Shown here in pieces: positions 1 to 5,335 of a stretch of DNA of 7,759 nucleotides. A model generated the notes under the pieces. That model made no database searches. It was given only the letters and a program-made list of their open reading frames with translations, and was not told the origin of the DNA. Source of the DNA: DASXTS01 sp036505275 (GTDB taxonomy: Bacteria; Actinomycetota; Actinomycetes; Mycobacteriales; Pseudonocardiaceae). The position numbers and the translations under genes were made by a program. The stretch's first letter is position 1. Each line of letters starts with the position of its first letter. The stretch lies in the NCBI GenBank assembly GCA_036505275.1, contig DASXTS010000224.1, forward strand, positions 1-7,759, written 5' to 3'.

Positions 1-2
1 AC

Positions 3-467
3 CCTGGTCCGGACATCTCCGCGGCCGCGGTGGCCAGCGTGGCCGGCCTGCCGCCGACAAAGGTCCGGCCGCTCCTGGCCGAACTCGCTGGTGCGCACCT
101 GATCACCGAGCACATCCCGGGCCGGTACACCTTTCACGACCTGCTCCGTGCATACGCCAACCAACTCGCCCACGACACCGACTCGGAGGATCAGCGCCGG
201 TCGGCCATGGACCGGATCTTGGATCACTACGTGCACAGCGGCTTCAACGCCGACCAACTGCTAATTCCGCGACCTCCGATCGCCCTCAACCCATACGCAG
301 TTGGGGTCTGTCGGCGCTCACCTAATTCCCGGTGCCTGCGCTCACGTAATTCCGCAGGTGGTGGGTCCCTGTTGATGTGTACTGGTTGCTCGTCCTGGTG
401 TCCAGGCCGAGCGGTTCAGGTGCGTAGGCGGCGGTGTTCGGCGACCCGGCATCGGGTGGAGCAGTAG
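3..467 (+). pseudogene. AfsR/SARP-family regulator fragment, truncated by the IS21-family element
   Basis: The frame is open from the window edge, so the 5' part of the gene lies upstream. Positions 3-308 give 102 residues typical of the winged-helix region after the NB-ARC ATPase in AfsR-like regulators. They include GLPPTKVRPLLAEL, AHLITEHIPGRYTFHD and the hallmark FHDLLRAYA, then a helix like the first TPR-side segment (DHYVHSGFNADQLL) and PPIALNPYAVGV. Such regulators sense nucleotide and activate secondary-metabolite or developmental genes; that role is family knowledge. The homology stops at 308, where the insertion sequence begins. The frame then reads 52 unrelated residues encoded by the IS end, with a stop at 465-467. 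The C-terminal TPR region is missing and I do not find it beyond the other IS end. The protein is probably non-functional, although an NB-ARC fragment with a foreign tail could still be made. GTG at 30 is only an internal codon. Confidence 0.85.
309..353. repeat. Left end of the IS21-family element: two tandem end repeats
   Basis: Two direct copies of a 14-bp unit lie here: GCTCACCTAATTCC at 316-329 and GCTCACGTAATTCC at 340-353. They differ by one base and are 24 bp apart start to start. They are inverted relative to the three copies at the right end. The outermost seven bases, TGTCGGC, match the right end (TGTCAGC) at six positions. In IS21-family elements such arrays are transposase binding sites; that function is family knowledge. 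Confidence 0.85.
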
Positions 468-589
468 CGCCTGGGCTGGCCTCTGCGGCGGAGCGCGACG
501 TGGACGGTGTTCGGGCAGAGGAAGCGGCGGCACGGTTGCAGCAGGCAGAGCGGGTGGTCCGGACAGGGCCGGCCGGTAACGATATTCAC
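416..589 (-). CDS. Cryptic 57-residue Cys-rich (zinc-finger-like) protein downstream of istB
   Basis: I found this by translating the minus strand between istB and the left IS end. From GTG 589-587 to TGA 418-416 it encodes 57 residues. Cysteines fall at about residues 9, 15, 20, 25, 43 and 47, and the basic C-terminus is RRYCSTRCRVAEHRR. That tail resembles the RYCS-x2-CR-x3-xR pattern common at the end of small actinobacterial zinc-binding, nucleic-acid-binding proteins; this resemblance is from memory. The start lies 7 nt after the istB stop (599-597) with no clear Shine-Dalgarno, so it would depend on reinitiation or on a frameshift out of istB. It could be a third IS21 gene or a remnant of a C-terminal domain. 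The coherent Cys/Arg pattern argues against chance, but expression is unproven. Confidence 0.5.
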   Translation of the reverse strand: MNIVTGRPCPDHPLCLLQPCRRFLCPNTVHVALRRRGQPRRYCSTRCRVAEHRRLRT

Positions 590-596
590 CGCGCCG

Positions 597-1382
597 TCAT
601 GTCGGCGGTGTCGTCGTCGGTGCGGGTTGCGCGGTGGAGCGTCCGGGCCGCTTGGTCGGCCTGTAACTGGGGCCGTTCATGAACACTTGGTGACTCGTGT
701 TGATCAACCGGTCCAGCAACGACTCGGCCACGACCGGGTTCGGGAACAGTGGATACCAGTCGACCGGCGAGCGGTTGGCGGTGAGTACCAGACTGCGGCC
801 GGCGGCGGCCCGGGCGGTGACCAGCTCGTAGAGGTCGTCGGCCTGGCCGGGGGTGTACTCACGCATCGCGAAGTCATCGAGGATGAGCACGGCGGGGCGG
901 GTGAGTTCGGCCAGGCGCCGGTCGAAGCTGCGGTCGGCGTGCCCACCGGCCAGGGTGGCGAGGGCACGGCTGGTCTTGGCGAAGCGGACCTCGGCGCCGT
1001 GGCGGATGGCCAGGTGCCCGAGCGCCTGAGCGACATGGGACTTCCCGACCCCGACCGGCCCGTACAAGATCACGGACTCGCCGCCGGTGAGCCAGCGCAG
1101 CGCGGCCAGGTCGCGGATCTGCGCGGCCGGCAGTTTCGGGCTGGCGGCGAAGTTGAACTCCTCCAGGGTGGCCTGCTGCTCGAAGTGGGCGCGGCGCAGC
1201 CGCCGGGTCATCGCCATGTTCTCCCGGCGGGTGATCTCGTCGTGGCAGAGGACCTGCAGGAAGTCCAGGTGTCCGAGCTCGCCGGCGCGGGCCTGGACCA
1301 GGCGGGCGTCGAGGGTCTCCAGCATCCCGGACAGCTTCAACGCCCGCAGGCAGGAGTGCAGGGCCGGTTCGACGACACTCAC
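597..1382 (-). CDS. istB: IstB-like AAA+ ATPase, IS21-family transposition helper
   Basis: This 261-residue protein has the usual IstB length. It is the ATP-dependent helper that works with IstA in target selection and strand transfer. After a helical N-terminal region, the AAA+ core shows Walker A GPVGVGKS at about 108-115, Walker B LILDD at about 166-170 and the sensor-like TANR at about 201-204. The C-terminal part, ESLLDRLINTSHQVFMNGPSYR, is typical of IstB; a Pro/Thr-rich tail follows. The GTG start at 1382-1380 is chosen because it overlaps the istA stop in a GTGA junction and is preceded by a strong AGGAGG seven bases upstream. The frame is open much further upstream, but that stretch is a shadow of istA. 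The gene is intact and translationally coupled to istA. Confidence 0.95.
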   Translation of the reverse strand: MSVVEPALHSCLRALKLSGMLETLDARLVQARAGELGHLDFLQVLCHDEITRRENMAMTRRLRRAHFEQQATLEEFNFAASPKLPAAQIRDLAALRWLTGGESVILYGPVGVGKSHVAQALGHLAIRHGAEVRFAKTSRALATLAGGHADRSFDRRLAELTRPAVLILDDFAMREYTPGQADDLYELVTARAAAGRSLVLTANRSPVDWYPLFPNPVVAESLLDRLINTSHQVFMNGPSYRPTKRPGRSTAQPAPTTTPPT

Positions 1383-3037
1383 GCCGACACCTCCTGGTCG
1401 CCGTTGTTGGTGGCTTCGTCGTCCGCGCCGCGATCGCTGAGGTCGTCCGTGCTGGGCGTGTCCTGGGCGGTGTTGGTCGTGGTGGGCAGCGGCACGACGA
1501 ACAGCCGCTCGGGGCCGTGCAGGTGCGCCGCCGCACCGCCGTCGCCGGTCGCGGCCGGCGCCGGGTCGGCTTCGGCGCCGGCGGCCAGGATGCCCTTGAT
1601 CGTGCGGTAGCTCGGATCGCCCACCGCGAGGGCCTTGCCGCAGGCAGCTTCCAGCCGGCCAGGGCCGTGCTTGTCGACCAGGCCGAGCACGCCCTGGGCG
1701 GCGCGCAGCCGGAACAGCGCGTTGACCGCGAGCAGATCGGCGATCACCGCCACGGTGTTCGGGCCGACCTCGCCGGCGCGGGTGCGGCACCAGGCCGGGG
1801 TGCGCATCTTGAACGCGATCTTCTCCGGCGGGTAGTGGCTGTAGTCGGTGACCTTGCCCCGCGGCGCGGCCGCGTGGGTGGCGATCAGCTCGCCCCGGCA
1901 GAACAGCTGCACCGTGGTGGCGGTGGCGCGGGCGTCGACGCGCTGCCCGATGAACCGCCACGGCGCCGAGTACAGCGTCTTGCCGACCCGCACGTGGATA
2001 TCGGGGGCGACCGCCGGCCGGGACCAAGCGGCGAGCACGAACACGGTGCGCGGCAGCGGCTTGAGCGTCTCGGCCTCGACGGCCTCGAACACCGTCAGCG
2101 GGGCGGCGCCGTCCAACGGCCGGCACGCCCGGCGGCCGGCCACGTTGGCCGACCAGTCCAGCGCGGCGTGCTGCATCTGCTCCAGCGAACCGAACTCCCG
2201 ACCGCGCCAGAACGAGTCCCGGCAGTACGGAACCGGCCGTTCGACGCGCGGCTTGTCACGAGGCTTTCGGGCTCTCGCCGGGTCGATGAGCACGTCGTAG
2301 TGGGCGGCCAGCTCGGCATAGGAACGATTCAGCTGCGGGTCGTACAGGTCGGCCTTGACCACCCCGGTCTTCAGGTTGTCCGGCACTAGCCTCGCCGGGC
2401 AGCCGCCGAAGAACCGGAACCCCTCCACATGGCACTCGGTCCAGGCCAGTTGGTCCATCCGCAGCACCGGGCGCAGGAACAGGTGCCGAGAGCAGGCCAA
2501 CACCATCACAAACGCCCAGACCCGCCGCCGGCGCCCGCCGATCGGGTCGATCCAGGAACCCAGGTAGCCGTAGTCGATCTGGGCGTCCTGACCCGGTGGC
2601 GGGTCATCGCCGAGTACCGTCACCCGCGAGCGCAACGACCGCTCGGGCAAGTTCGCCGCGATCCACCGCTTCAGCGACGCGACGCTGGCCTGCAAATCCT
2701 TCTCATCGCGCAGCCGCTGCCAGATCGTCGCCTTGGTCACCCCGGCCTCGAGCTGCTCGACAATGTAGTCACGATGCACCGCGATCGCCGGCCAGGTCAC
2801 CTGCCGCACCGCAGTGTCGGCCAACCACGGAAACCAGCCGCGCACCGGTTCGGCCCACTCCGCCTGCGACCGGCCGCTACCCGGCTCAAGCCCAGCTTCG
2901 ATCGCCGGCGTCAAGTACTTCTTCACCGTCTTACGGTCCAGGCCCAGGCTGGTCGCGATCTCGCTCTGCGACCGGCCCGCGTCCCAGTGGACCAAGATCT
3001 CCGTCATGTCGACCACTTCGAAGGTTCTCCTCGCCAT
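1379..3037 (-). CDS. istA: IstA-like DDE transposase, IS21 family
   Basis: This 552-residue protein catalyses DNA cleavage and joining at the element ends. An N-terminal helix-turn-helix lies at about 10-45 (ILVHWDAGRSQSEIATSLGL, then DRKTVKKYL). The RNase-H-like integrase core has candidate catalytic residues D155 (AQIDYGYLG), D220 (LVPDNLKTG) and E266 (KPRVERPV). A C-terminal beta-barrel-like region follows (RVGKTLYSAPWRFIGQRVDA). The ATG at 3037-3035 is preferred because GGGAG lies five bases upstream and MARRTFEVVDMTEILVHW is a natural IstA beginning. The frame stays open to 3244, but that extension is encoded by the IS end repeats and reads AHVIP three times. The gene overlaps istB by four bases. 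No frameshift or missing key residue is visible, so the product is probably active. Confidence 0.95.
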   Translation of the reverse strand: MARRTFEVVDMTEILVHWDAGRSQSEIATSLGLDRKTVKKYLTPAIEAGLEPGSGRSQAEWAEPVRGWFPWLADTAVRQVTWPAIAVHRDYIVEQLEAGVTKATIWQRLRDEKDLQASVASLKRWIAANLPERSLRSRVTVLGDDPPPGQDAQIDYGYLGSWIDPIGGRRRRVWAFVMVLACSRHLFLRPVLRMDQLAWTECHVEGFRFFGGCPARLVPDNLKTGVVKADLYDPQLNRSYAELAAHYDVLIDPARARKPRDKPRVERPVPYCRDSFWRGREFGSLEQMQHAALDWSANVAGRRACRPLDGAAPLTVFEAVEAETLKPLPRTVFVLAAWSRPAVAPDIHVRVGKTLYSAPWRFIGQRVDARATATTVQLFCRGELIATHAAAPRGKVTDYSHYPPEKIAFKMRTPAWCRTRAGEVGPNTVAVIADLLAVNALFRLRAAQGVLGLVDKHGPGRLEAACGKALAVGDPSYRTIKGILAAGAEADPAPAATGDGGAAAHLHGPERLFVVPLPTTTNTAQDTPSTDDLSDRGADDEATNNGDQEVSA

Positions 3038-3041
3038 CAAG

Positions 3042-3066
3042 GCTCCCGTCTCGATCCGACGGGAGC
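3042..3066 (-). promoter_or_regulatory. istA: Hairpin enclosing the istA ribosome-binding site
   Basis: GCTCCCGTC (3042-3050) and GACGGGAGC (3058-3066) are perfect complements, giving a 9-bp stem with a 7-nt loop. In the minus-strand transcript the 3' arm contains the istA Shine-Dalgarno GGGAG, five bases before the ATG. Pairing would hide the ribosome site. Inhibition of transposase translation by such structures is established for IS10, IS50 and IS200; its operation here is inference. Confidence 0.6.
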
Positions 3067-3119
3067 AGGGTTGTCCTGCGAGGACCACACCAGCGGCGCC
3101 ACGCTCGTCGTCCCGGTGG

Positions 3120-3197
3120 GGAATTACGTGAGCACAGCCCTGAGGAATTACGTGAGCGGCAAGCGGCTCAACCTGGGGAATTACGTGAGCGCTGACA
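3120..3197. repeat. Right end of the IS21-family element: three end repeats
   Basis: Three exact copies of GGAATTACGTGAGC lie at 3120-3133, 3144-3157 and 3177-3190, spaced 24 and 33 bp, followed by GCTGACA to the outer end. They are the inverse complement of the left-end units. The right end therefore has one more copy than the left and lies upstream of istA, so it may also contain the operon promoter. I see only a weak candidate on the minus strand (TTGAGC, then TAATTC 15 bp later) and do not annotate it separately. Confidence 0.85.
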
Positions 3198-3438
3198 ATC
3201 ACGCGTGTCTCACCCGGCGAGCAGCAACGGAGGAACCCGGCCACCGCGTCGGGCCGCGGTCATGCGCGTCCCCAGCAAACGACTGCAGAAGATCAACGCT
3301 TCGAATCAGAGCCCTGATCGACGGTTACCGAAAGACCGAGGTTAAGCAGAATACCGTCTCTGGATACGAAGGACCTGCCCTCCGTTGGTGCTGGAGGGCG
3401 GGACGGGTGGACCGGCCGGCGGGATTTCGGCCGTGAAG
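3198..3438. other. Intergenic stretch between the IS21-family element and the lipoprotein gene
   Basis: I see no convincing gene here. The frame joined directly to the IS end does not resemble the missing TPR part of an AfsR-like regulator. Its GC content in 3270-3370 is visibly lower than that of the surrounding genes. The only structured element is the hairpin at 3375-3401, listed separately. This may be the original non-coding DNA downstream of the lipoprotein gene. Confidence 0.5.
3375..3401 (-). terminator. Probable terminator of the lipoprotein gene
   Basis: A 9-bp stem with one G-T pair (3375-3383 with 3393-3401, core GCCCTCC/GGAGGGC) and a 9-nt loop begins about 38 nt after the lipoprotein stop on the minus strand. 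The following minus-strand bases are only mildly T-rich (GGTCCTTCG), so it would be a U-poor terminator of the sort common in actinomycetes. Confidence 0.45.
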
Positions 3439-4110
3439 CTACTTGAAGGGGAAGTAGGCCGGCAGGTTGGTGGGCGCCCAGTCCTTGAACTTCTGCAGGT
3501 GGGTGTCGCTGGTTTTGGTGCCGTACTGCTGGATGGCGTCGACGTCAACCAGGTAGTGGTGGTCGCGGAAGTAGAAGATCAGGCCCTGGTGCTGGCCGCC
3601 GACGAGCTTGTCCCAGATGGTTACGCCGGACCGGGTGGTCGGCTTGACCGCGCCCTGCGAAGCCACCATCTGGTTGGCGTACGTGTCGGTGGCGTACTGC
3701 AGCGACAGGCTGAGACCGGCCGGCGGCGTGGCCTGGTTGGTGTAGCCGCAGTGGATGGAGTCGCCGGAGCCGCTGGTGAACGCGTCTCCTAGAACTCGGC
3801 CGATGACGGCGGCGGGCACGACGCAGGGCGATCCGGCTTCGCGGAGGCCGACGACCTCTCCAACGTTGTGGCAGAGGACCTGCACAACGCCCGGCGCGGG
3901 CGAGAACTTCGGGGGCGGCGGCGGACAGTCGCCGAGCTGGCTGAGGCTCGGAGCTGTAGTAGCACCCTCGGTGCCGGAGGCGCTCGCGGCGGTAGTGGGC
4001 TGGGCGGGAGGCGCTTGGTCGCTCGGACTGCCCGAGGAGCCACAGGCGACTGTTGGCAATGCCGCGAGTACGGTAATGCCGACAGCTACGAGAGCTTGAC
4101 GGAGTCGCAT
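3439..4110 (-). CDS. Putative secreted lipoprotein of unknown function
   Basis: The protein has 223 residues. A short basic N-terminus (MRLR) and a hydrophobic stretch to about residue 20 lead to a lipobox-like LPTVAC with the acceptor Cys at 23. The residue three before it is Thr, so the site is not ideal. A Ser/Ala/Thr/Pro-rich linker runs to about residue 55, as is usual for lipoproteins anchored outside the actinobacterial membrane. The folded part has four cysteines (62, 80, 96, 121) that could form two disulfides. SPCVVPAAVIGRVLG followed by IHCGYT recalls the pattern of DUF3558-type mycobacterial/actinobacterial lipoproteins, but I cannot confirm the family. The ATG at 4110 is supported by AAAGGA six bases upstream. 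The gene is intact, appears monocistronic, and is transcribed away from the IS1380 fragment. It may be the only original gene left between the insertions. Its function is unknown. Confidence 0.8.
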   Translation of the reverse strand: MRLRQALVAVGITVLAALPTVACGSSGSPSDQAPPAQPTTAASASGTEGATTAPSLSQLGDCPPPPPKFSPAPGVVQVLCHNVGEVVGLREAGSPCVVPAAVIGRVLGDAFTSGSGDSIHCGYTNQATPPAGLSLSLQYATDTYANQMVASQGAVKPTTRSGVTIWDKLVGGQHQGLIFYFRDHHYLVDVDAIQQYGTKTSDTHLQKFKDWAPTNLPAYFPFK

Positions 4111-4267
4111 CTACGATCCTTTCGGTTGGCGAGGCCAAGCTCGCTAACCTCGGCCCTTCCGTAAGGGCTGTCCGGTGGGCCGGGTCGGTAAAGGAGAGGT
4201 GCCTCCTGTTCCCGGAAGATCGGACTTGCTGAGGGTCCACCAATCCCGCCACGGAAGGCACCTGCCA
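4111..4267. other. Divergent intergenic region upstream of the lipoprotein gene and the IS1380 fragment
   Basis: It must contain the lipoprotein promoter on the minus strand, but I see no convincing -35/-10 pair. A small hairpin lies at 4153-4168 (GCCCTT/AAGGGC, loop CCGT) and another at 4129-4144 (GCGAG/CTCGC); both would fall in or near the lipoprotein 5' leader. The outer end of the IS1380 remnant probably lies between about 4170 and 4230, but its terminal repeat cannot be fixed without the other end. Confidence 0.4.
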
Positions 4268-4504
4268 GTGAAGGCTACCGGAATACGTCCGAGGATCGTG
4301 GTTACTGCGGATGGGCGTGGGGTGGTCGGCCATGCCGGTACCCGACTGCTCGCCGACGTCGCCGATGCCACTGGGTTGACACGCGGATTCAGCGAGGCCC
4401 TCGCGTGGCTGCGCATGCGCCGGTCGGGTCATGATCCGGGTCGGGTCGCGGTGGACCTGGCGGTGATGCTGGCCGACGGGGGTGTTGACGGCCTGACTTC
4501 CTGA
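4268..4504 (+). pseudogene. IS1380-family transposase, N-terminal fragment
   Basis: From GTG 4268, with GGAAGG eight bases upstream, the frame encodes 78 residues. The first 72 match what I know of IS1380-family N-termini: VVTADGRGVVGHAGTRLLAD, then VADATGLTRGFSEAL, HDPGRV, and VDLAVMLADGG. Full-length IS1380 transposases have well over 400 residues and continue after DGG with an AIADL-like segment that leads to the catalytic domain. Here the homology breaks at about 4483, followed by six unrelated residues and a stop. All catalytic residues are absent, so the piece is inactive. The break may mark insertion of the next element or a deletion joined to it. ATG-like starts further upstream in frame (4175) are less likely, because the DNA between looks like an IS leader. 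Confidence 0.75.
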
Positions 4505-4601
4505 GCGTCTCGGGGCGGCTGTCGGCTGCGTTGTTTGGCGACGCGCTGCTGGTTGGCGGGCTGGTCGTGCCGCGAGGATGGGCTGTCCCCTTGGAGTCGA
4601 G

Positions 4602-4645
4602 GGACCCCTCCCGCGCAGTTTGGCGGCTGAAGTCGGGAGGGGTCC
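4602..4645 (+). promoter_or_regulatory. Leader hairpin enclosing the ribosome-binding site of the accessory gene
   Basis: GGACCCCTCCCG (4602-4613) and CGGGAGGGGTCC (4634-4645) form a perfect 12-bp stem with a 20-nt loop. The 3' arm contains GGGAGGGG, the only strong Shine-Dalgarno-like run before the candidate starts at 4652 and 4663. Folding would block translation of the element's first gene, or the hairpin could act as an attenuator against incoming transcription. A weaker alternative pairing (about 4585-4589 with 4601-4605) would compete with its left arm. Confidence 0.55.
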
Positions 4646-4651
4646 GAGGCG

Positions 4652-5335
4652 GTGTGTCGCCGGTGGCCATCGTATGGCCCCTGTTCGGTGTCGGTCGACG
4701 CCTATGCGCTGGCCGGCCGCGGGGTGCGGGTGCCTCGGCCGGACTGCGCGGCGTGTGGTGCGGCGATGACGTTCTGGTCGGGCTACTGGCGGCACGTCCG
4801 CGCGGTGGGGGGCAGGTGTTCGAAGATCTTCGTGCCGAGGGCTCGTTGCGCGGGATGCGCGGTGACGCATGCGCTGCTGCCGGGGTTCGTGCTGGCCCAC
4901 CGGGTGGACGAGGTGGCGACGGTCGGCACCGTGCTGGAGCTGGTGATCGACGGCCCGGGCGGGGTGCGGCCGGCGGCGGAGCGGGTTGGGGTGCCGCACA
5001 CGACCGCGCGCGGCTGGCTGCGCCGGTTGGGCGGGCGGGCGACGCGCCTGGCGGTGGGGTTCGCGGCGCTGGTCGTGGAGTTGGGCGGGGACCCGGTCAG
5101 CCCCGGTGCGGATGTCCGGCGGTGGGCGCTGGCCGCGATCCGCGCCGCGTTCCGGGCGGCCACGGCGCTGCCGGGATGGGCGGCGCTGGGCCGGTGGCGG
5201 TTCGTGTGCTGCGTGAGCGGCGGGCGGCTGCTGGCCGCCAACACAGCCTGGCCCTACCTCGTGGTCGGCAAACGTCGTTTCCTGCCTCCAGTCCCGGCAG
5301 CCGACCGGAGAGACGGAGGACGAGATGGACCGTGA
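4652..5335 (+). CDS. DUF6431-like zinc-ribbon/helix-turn-helix transposon accessory protein
   Basis: The frame gives 227 residues from GTG 4652. A probable zinc site is formed by C32-x2-C35 (DCAACG) and C66-x2-C69 (RCAGCAVTH), separated by an aromatic segment (FWSGYWRHVR). A helix-turn-helix lies at about 104-125 (GVRPAAERVGVPHTTARGWL). The rest is helical. I recognise the pattern as DUF6431-type, proteins I recall beside actinobacterial transposases; no catalytic motif is visible. A DNA-binding or targeting role is inference. It overlaps the transposase start by 11 bases, which implies coupling. The true start is doubtful. GTG 4688 gives VSVDAYA, and a GTG at 4663 in another frame reads VAIVWP, which would join to CSVSVDAYA if one C were removed from the C run at about 4678-4681. 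A one-base indel in the first codons is therefore possible. Confidence 0.7.
   Translation: MCRRWPSYGPCSVSVDAYALAGRGVRVPRPDCAACGAAMTFWSGYWRHVRAVGGRCSKIFVPRARCAGCAVTHALLPGFVLAHRVDEVATVGTVLELVIDGPGGVRPAAERVGVPHTTARGWLRRLGGRATRLAVGFAALVVELGGDPVSPGADVRRWALAAIRAAFRAATALPGWAALGRWRFVCCVSGGRLLAANTAWPYLVVGKRRFLPPVPAADRRDGGRDGP

Larger units (their letters stand above)
309..3197 (-). mobile_element. Complete IS21-family insertion sequence (about 2.89 kb)
   Basis: The element carries istA and istB in the order and coupling typical of IS21. Its ends are related inverted repeats: the left begins TGTCGGCGCTCACCTAATTC and the right, read inward on the minus strand, begins TGTCAGCGCTCACGTAATTC. Multiple internal copies of the end repeat, as here, are a known IS21-family trait. 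The left end interrupts the AfsR-like regulator. IS21 elements usually make 4-8 bp target duplications, but the outside flanks (TTGGGGTC on the left, ATCACGCG on the right) do not match. Both transposition genes are intact. Positions 354-415 hold no gene that I can see. The exact outer bases are inferred from where the two end repeats stop matching. Confidence 0.9.

Noticed and set aside
258..272. CTAATTCCGC resembling the IS21 end repeat, outside the left end
   Set aside because: It lies within regulator codons that match the AfsR family (LLIPRPP) and lacks the GCTCAC half, so it is probably chance.
507..1610. Long plus-strand open frame of 367 codons
   Set aside because: It is antisense to istB and the end of istA, has no recognisable motif, and is explained by high GC third positions.
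1383..2126. Upstream extension of the istB frame (minus strand) to 2126
   Set aside because: It lies wholly within istA in another frame, has the Arg/Ala/Pro-rich composition of a shadow frame, and the GTGA overlap with AGGAGG gives a clear istB start at 1382.
3285..3320. TTCGAATC resembling a tRNA T-loop, a possible attachment site
   Set aside because: The flanking bases do not form a T-stem or acceptor stem and no tRNA body is present.
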